A program made the position numbers and the translations under genes. The notes beneath the pieces are model-generated. The model was not told the DNA's origin, did no database searches, and saw only the letters and a program-made list of their open reading frames with translations. From Ophiothrix spiculata (lineage: Eukaryota; Echinodermata; Ophiuroidea; Amphilepidida; Ophiotrichidae), in NCBI GenBank assembly GCA_000969725.1, contig JXSR01S074898.1: a stretch of DNA of 21,786 nucleotides; one strand, written 5' to 3'. Within the stretch, counting starts at the first letter, position 1, and each line of letters begins with the position of its first letter. Below, one piece after another: positions 19,601-21,786 of this stretch.

Positions 19601-19850
19601 GGGTGAGTCATCACATTTTCACTATTCAGTTAGGTAGAATAATACCTCTGACCAATGTGTTCCATGTGGCACCAGCAACATAACATCGCCATCTCCATTT
19701 TTTGCCGGTGCTCTTAACGTTAGATGATTACAGACACCTTCCCCCATTCCATAATAGTGCATTCCTCGATAGGAAGCAGCTAAATCCACTCGGGCGGCAT
19801 AGTTTGATATGGCGGTACTCAGTCGTTCCTTTGAGCATGTTGACAAATTT
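16532..19850 (-). CDS. Class II aldolase/adducin-domain protein, 5'-incomplete, four exons
   Basis: Four minus-strand exons join in phase: 19850-19646, 18713-18545, 17675-17431 and 16690-16532. They give 258 residues plus stop, close to the usual 250-270 of stand-alone class II aldolase/adducin proteins, so only a short N-terminus is missing. Counting from the first full codon: GMGEGVCNHLTLR (34-46) is the family N-terminal motif; MHAHPPYTTAL (114-124) carries H115 and H117, matching the metal-binding HxH; GNHGV (178-182) gives H180, the third metal-ligand position; AYAFDSIYYLEKA (190-202) is a family motif near the C-terminal end of the fold. The C-terminus has LDGLKKQLARQEPDF. The catalytic Glu of E. 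coli fuculose-phosphate aldolase (SSE before the HxH) seems replaced by SAT (94-96), so classical aldolase activity is doubtful. It lacks the adducin neck and tail, so it is not an adducin. No signal peptide is visible; a cytosolic site is inferred. The substrate is unknown. Confidence 0.88.
16779..16855. repeat. Pyrimidine-rich CTC microsatellite
   Basis: A CT-rich tract contains a run of CTC/CCT trinucleotides (16784-16803) and continues imperfectly to about 16855. It lies in the last intron of the minus-strand aldolase-like gene, where the transcript reads GA-rich. The purine-pyrimidine asymmetry makes a non-B DNA structure possible. Confidence 0.8.
16986..17258 (-). other. GC-richer intronic block with 90-codon open frame
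   Basis: Within the last intron of the aldolase-like gene, this stretch is clearly more GC-rich than its surroundings and stays open for 90 codons on the minus strand. The translation (for example FMPGVYGRRATISGRLRL) matches no family I recognise. It could be part of a mobile element, an alternative exon or chance. Confidence 0.2.
17431..17675 (-). CDS. Aldolase-like gene, third visible exon
   Basis: Acceptor ATCTGCAG, donor CAG|GTGCGT; 245 bases. The first two bases complete the split Ala codon, giving TAL-ACLEDSRV across the junction. It encodes MVHQNSMRFFDKIAYDTDYE, an acidic linker GLPDVEDEGPRL, then EILMMGNHGVLAVGHNAAYA with the third metal-ligand His, and DSIYYLEKACLFQ. Reading through the donor would add unrelated residues, so the splice is needed. 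Confidence 0.87.
17803..17829. repeat. AAAT microsatellite
   Basis: A short run of AAAT/AATA units (AATAAAATAAATAAATAAAT) lies in the second visible intron of the aldolase-like gene. Confidence 0.8.
17921..18074. mobile_element. MITE-like element, family A copy 2
   Basis: It starts ATGGTGCATTCAGAGTCCAA, nearly identical to the complement of the right end of the 1602-1733 element. Interior TCTTTACACGCGC and AGACTGCGT recall that copy. The other end is degraded; AATGCACAT near 18065-18073 may be what is left of the inverted terminus. It lies in an intron of the aldolase-like gene. Confidence 0.45.
18297..18512. mobile_element. MITE-like element in an aldolase-gene intron
   Basis: The ends are imperfect inverted repeats: GGGATAATCTACACGGAGTG at 18297-18316 against the complement of 18493-18512 (GGGGCAATCTACACGGGAGT), continuing as GCAGATCC against GCAAATCC. 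The 216-bp interior is GC-richer than flanking DNA and contains clustered GATCCAGATCTGAGATCTGC-like palindromes. No target duplication was identified. It ends 32 bp below the donor end of the second visible exon. Confidence 0.6.
18545..18713 (-). CDS. Aldolase-like gene, second visible exon
   Basis: Acceptor TTTTGTAG, donor TTGG|GTAAGT (a strong consensus); 169 bases, phase 0 start and phase 1 end. It encodes VTASCLLGIDLGTGRIVEGK, then the SATNIHMAIHKT helix and VMHAHPPYTTAL with the two metal-ligand histidines. The start completes the family's EVTAS motif across the junction with the preceding exon, which confirms the splice choice. Confidence 0.85.
18759..19045. mobile_element. hAT-like MITE, 287 bp
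   Basis: The left end CAGTGGCAGATTTAGAGGG and the complement of the right end, CAGGGGCGGATCAAGGAAT, share the CAG(T/G)GGC(A/G)GAT start typical of hAT-type termini. TATAC flanks both sides directly (18754-18758 and 19046-19050). hAT elements normally make 8-bp duplications, so the 5-bp match is either an eroded duplication or chance. It lies in the first visible intron of the aldolase-like gene. Confidence 0.55.
19380..19614. mobile_element. MITE with 30-bp TIRs next to a splice donor
   Basis: The 30-bp ends (19380-19409 and 19585-19614) match in inverted orientation at 29 of 30 positions, starting GTGATGACTCACCCCGAAA. ATTT flanks each end directly and may be a 4-bp target duplication. The interior is AT-rich and non-coding. 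The near-identical ends suggest a recent insertion. It sits 31 bp inside the first visible intron of the aldolase-like gene, just below the donor at 19645. Confidence 0.8.
19646..19850 (-). CDS. Aldolase-like gene, first visible exon
   Basis: The acceptor TTTTACAG lies just upstream and the donor is GAG|GTATTA. The exon has 205 bases: one base finishes a split codon, then 68 codons. It holds the N-terminal half of the Rossmann-like aldolase fold: NYAARVDLAASYRGMHYYG followed by GEGVCNHLTLRAP and LLVPHGTHWSE. The exon opens in mid-codon with no ATG in frame, so at least one upstream exon exists at higher coordinates. I could not identify it in 19851-21786. Confidence 0.85.
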
Positions 19851-21001
19851 CTGTAAAATTTTAAATTGTTATTGTCCTTATTTCTAGACTGTTAAAAACT
19901 TCACCAGTTGAACATTTACAGTATTATTACATGTATGAATGATAGCCCACTTGTTATTCTGAGATACACTGCAAGTTTCGAACTTCAATATGTCAATAAG
20001 TTGGCTTCCATTGCGAAATTAAAAAAAAAAGCCTTCCTCCGTCACCACTTTTCGAAGACCAGTAGGTCGCAATATCGTCAATCGGTGCACGTAGTGACGC
20101 TAGTGGCAAATTTGCCTGGTTTTAAACCACAAAGGTGGAATAGGACATTAAATTACATTTATATTGAAATAATACGGGACTATGTTTCATTTTGATTTTA
20201 TGCTAATTATTTAGTTTAGAAATAGTTGTGAATGTGTAGAAAAAATCAGCACAACAAAACATTTTATAATGAAATAAAAGATGGAACAAATATGCGTGTC
20301 TCTAGAAATACTCGTTCAAGTCGGGCTTTTTTATGACAGGCCGGCAAAAAAAACATTACAAAATATCTACTGATATATCGGGAAAACAAGCCGGTCACCA
20401 TATTGTTTCTTTGATGATTTCTGAAAGGTTTGCTTCAAAACTTGAAAACAAAGTTAATCTAGAATGCTTGAATCGCTTATTACAGAGATACAGAGCGTTT
20501 TCAGACCCCTACTTTACGTGTAAAAGTATAGGAACGTTATTTGGAATATCGCACCCAGTAGGACGGGAATCAAACTATTTTTTAAGCGGCCTTATCATAG
20601 GAATGGCCTTTGGTACTAGTGCCGTTCTGATCTCTCCTTTTTGACACTGATTGGTACAGGGCACAAAACCACCAGTGATGTGTTCCAATGACTTCGAATG
20701 GCTACTACTAGTCCTTTTAAACACTATAGTTGTTTACAACTTATATCTTAACATGCTTAAGGACAATGACTATACATTGTCCTTTTAAAAGTCATTGTCC
20801 TTTCAAAAACTATTTTAGTTGCAAAAAACTATAATTGATATATATAAGAAAATCAAATATTTCTATACCAATACCACAAATGCCTCTGATGCACATTATT
20901 TCGATATTTGATTAGTCAAGTCTATTGTTTTGATGTAATAAAATGTTTAACACGTTTTTCTTGTTTAGTCTATATTTCTTCGTAACTCGCCCACCATAAT
21001 A
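19851..21001. other. Stretch above the first visible aldolase exon; no exon recognised
   Basis: This must include intron sequence of the minus-strand aldolase-like gene, because the exon at 19646-19850 begins at a splice acceptor. I tested several minus-strand donors here; none gave an ATG-initiated frame ending in the required phase. A plus-strand open frame at 20333-20644 (103 codons, hydrophobic C-terminal end) has no recognised domain. A stem of AAGGACAATGAC (20759-20770) with GTCATTGTCCTT (20791-20802) is the clearest structure. Confidence 0.4.
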
Positions 21002-21180
21002 CAGGGGCGTACCCAGGATCCTGCACCCCCGGGGTGCGGATCCTGGTTACGATCCTGAACTAAACGAGAGGGGTCCAGGGGGCCGCCCTAGGCCCCCGGC
21101 GGGGTCCAGGGACAGAGCCCTGGTTGGGGATGGGGGGGGGGGGCTAAGCCCCCGGGAAAATTTTTTGTTTTAAAGCAAAT
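21002..21180 (+). mobile_element. hAT-like terminus with GC-rich subterminal block
   Basis: It begins CAGGGGCGTACCCAGGATCC, a terminus style of hAT-type elements, and continues into a GC-rich block with doubled GGGGTCCAGGG and near-palindromic GGGGGCCGCCCTAGGCCCCC. Blocks of this kind next to such ends occur in repeats of many invertebrate genomes. The opposite terminus is not found in the window, so the boundary at 21180 is approximate. Confidence 0.4.
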
Positions 21181-21555
21181 TTAGTGCTAGTTTGTTGCAA
21201 TCTTTTGTAAAGAATTATTACAATAATAACCATGTTTTATGCGTTTAAAAATTGTTAACGACAAATTTCAAGTCAACTTATGATGGCAAATGACCGTGAA
21301 CACGGTTCGTTTCATTTCACAATTTGAAACAGGTTTCAAACATTCGGTAGTACCTTTTATAAGTGACACAAAGTTAGTGAATCAACGAGACCGCAGAAAT
21401 AAATTTTCTGTGATATCTCCATCAGAAGACTTAACTTTAATGATTCCTTTGCTTAATATATGCATACAGAGTAGCGGTTAAAAGTCCATTTAACGTAATA
21501 CTTATCACTCTTTCTGATGATATATAGCTTGACCTAAACGAACATAATATGGTTT

Positions 21556-21786
21556 CAGTGGCGTACCCAGGATTTTTTTGAGTGGGGGTGGGCGAAATTT
21601 TTTTCAATTCAACTAAAATTGTTTACAAATCTTGTAATTTACACAAAACTTTGCAAATTTTGACTGAATATTGACATAATACCTGAAATTTCGCGCGAAG
21701 CGCGCAAAAATTTTGCTTTTTCACATTCAAATTATTAAAAACAAGGGGAAATTCAAGGTCTCACAAGCCCACGGCAAGTTTTAAAT
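21556..21786 (+). mobile_element. Second hAT-like terminus, running off the window
   Basis: CAGTGGCGTACCCAGGAT at 21556-21573 matches the 21002-21019 start at 17 of 18 positions in the same orientation. It is followed by a G-rich run, AT-rich sequence and the short palindrome GCGCGAAGCGCGC near 21693. The element extends beyond the window end, so length and coding content are unknown. Confidence 0.4.

Noticed and set aside
20333-20644. 103-codon plus-strand open frame with hydrophobic C-terminal end
   Set aside because: No recognised family, no repeat or splice support; kept only as a remark in the region entry.
19851-21001. 5' exon of the aldolase-like gene
   Set aside because: Candidate minus-strand donors near 19903, 20044 and 20514 gave frames that stop or lack a usable ATG in the required phase.
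1-21786. CRISPR arrays, bacterial operons, rRNA
   Set aside because: No regularly spaced identical repeats, no Shine-Dalgarno-type gene strings and no rRNA-like sequence; the window is eukaryotic.

Overview
This is a window of animal nuclear DNA, most likely from a marine invertebrate and plausibly a deuterostome (hemichordate, echinoderm or amphioxus-like). The evidence is a spliced gene with GT-AG introns, a type II membrane NHL-propeller protein, a tRNA-derived SINE, many small inverted-repeat (MITE-like) elements and AT-rich DNA with scattered 'taggcctat' motifs. The species cannot be fixed from sequence alone.

Left part (1 to about 10.4 kb): no convincing coding exon on either strand. 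It is AT-rich DNA holding at least seven inverted-repeat elements, among them a foldback at 2135-2429, a 71-bp-armed palindrome at 4051-4215 with an older relative at 7883-8052, a PIF/Harbinger-like MITE at 6220-6470 and a further MITE at 8497-8760. A tRNA-type SINE lies at 7021-7289. The stretch ends with two AATAAA motifs and a GU-rich tract at 10391-10433, so part of it could be a long 3' UTR of a plus-strand gene starting outside the window.

Middle (10.8 to 16.4 kb): a 97-bp tandem duplication, a small MITE, then a single-exon gene (11687-12883, +) for a 398-residue single-pass membrane protein with an extracellular NHL-type beta-propeller. Downstream come tandem repeats, a 916-bp near-complete palindrome with TA-flanked ends that sits inside a degenerate minisatellite, and a 954-bp transposon-like element packed with TTGGGTAA/TTGGTTAA motifs. 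That element contains a promoter-like segment and a short ATG-initiated SAM-like exon ending in a splice donor.

Right part (16.5 to 19.85 kb, minus strand): four consecutive exons of a class II aldolase/adducin-domain protein. All junctions agree in phase, and together they give 258 residues lacking only the N-terminal end. Two of its three introns carry MITEs. From 19.85 kb to the end the DNA is non-coding as far as I can see, with two same-orientation hAT-like termini at 21002 and 21556.

The two protein genes are divergent in function and show no sign of acting together. The notable content is the density and variety of inverted-repeat elements and the orphan SAM exon.
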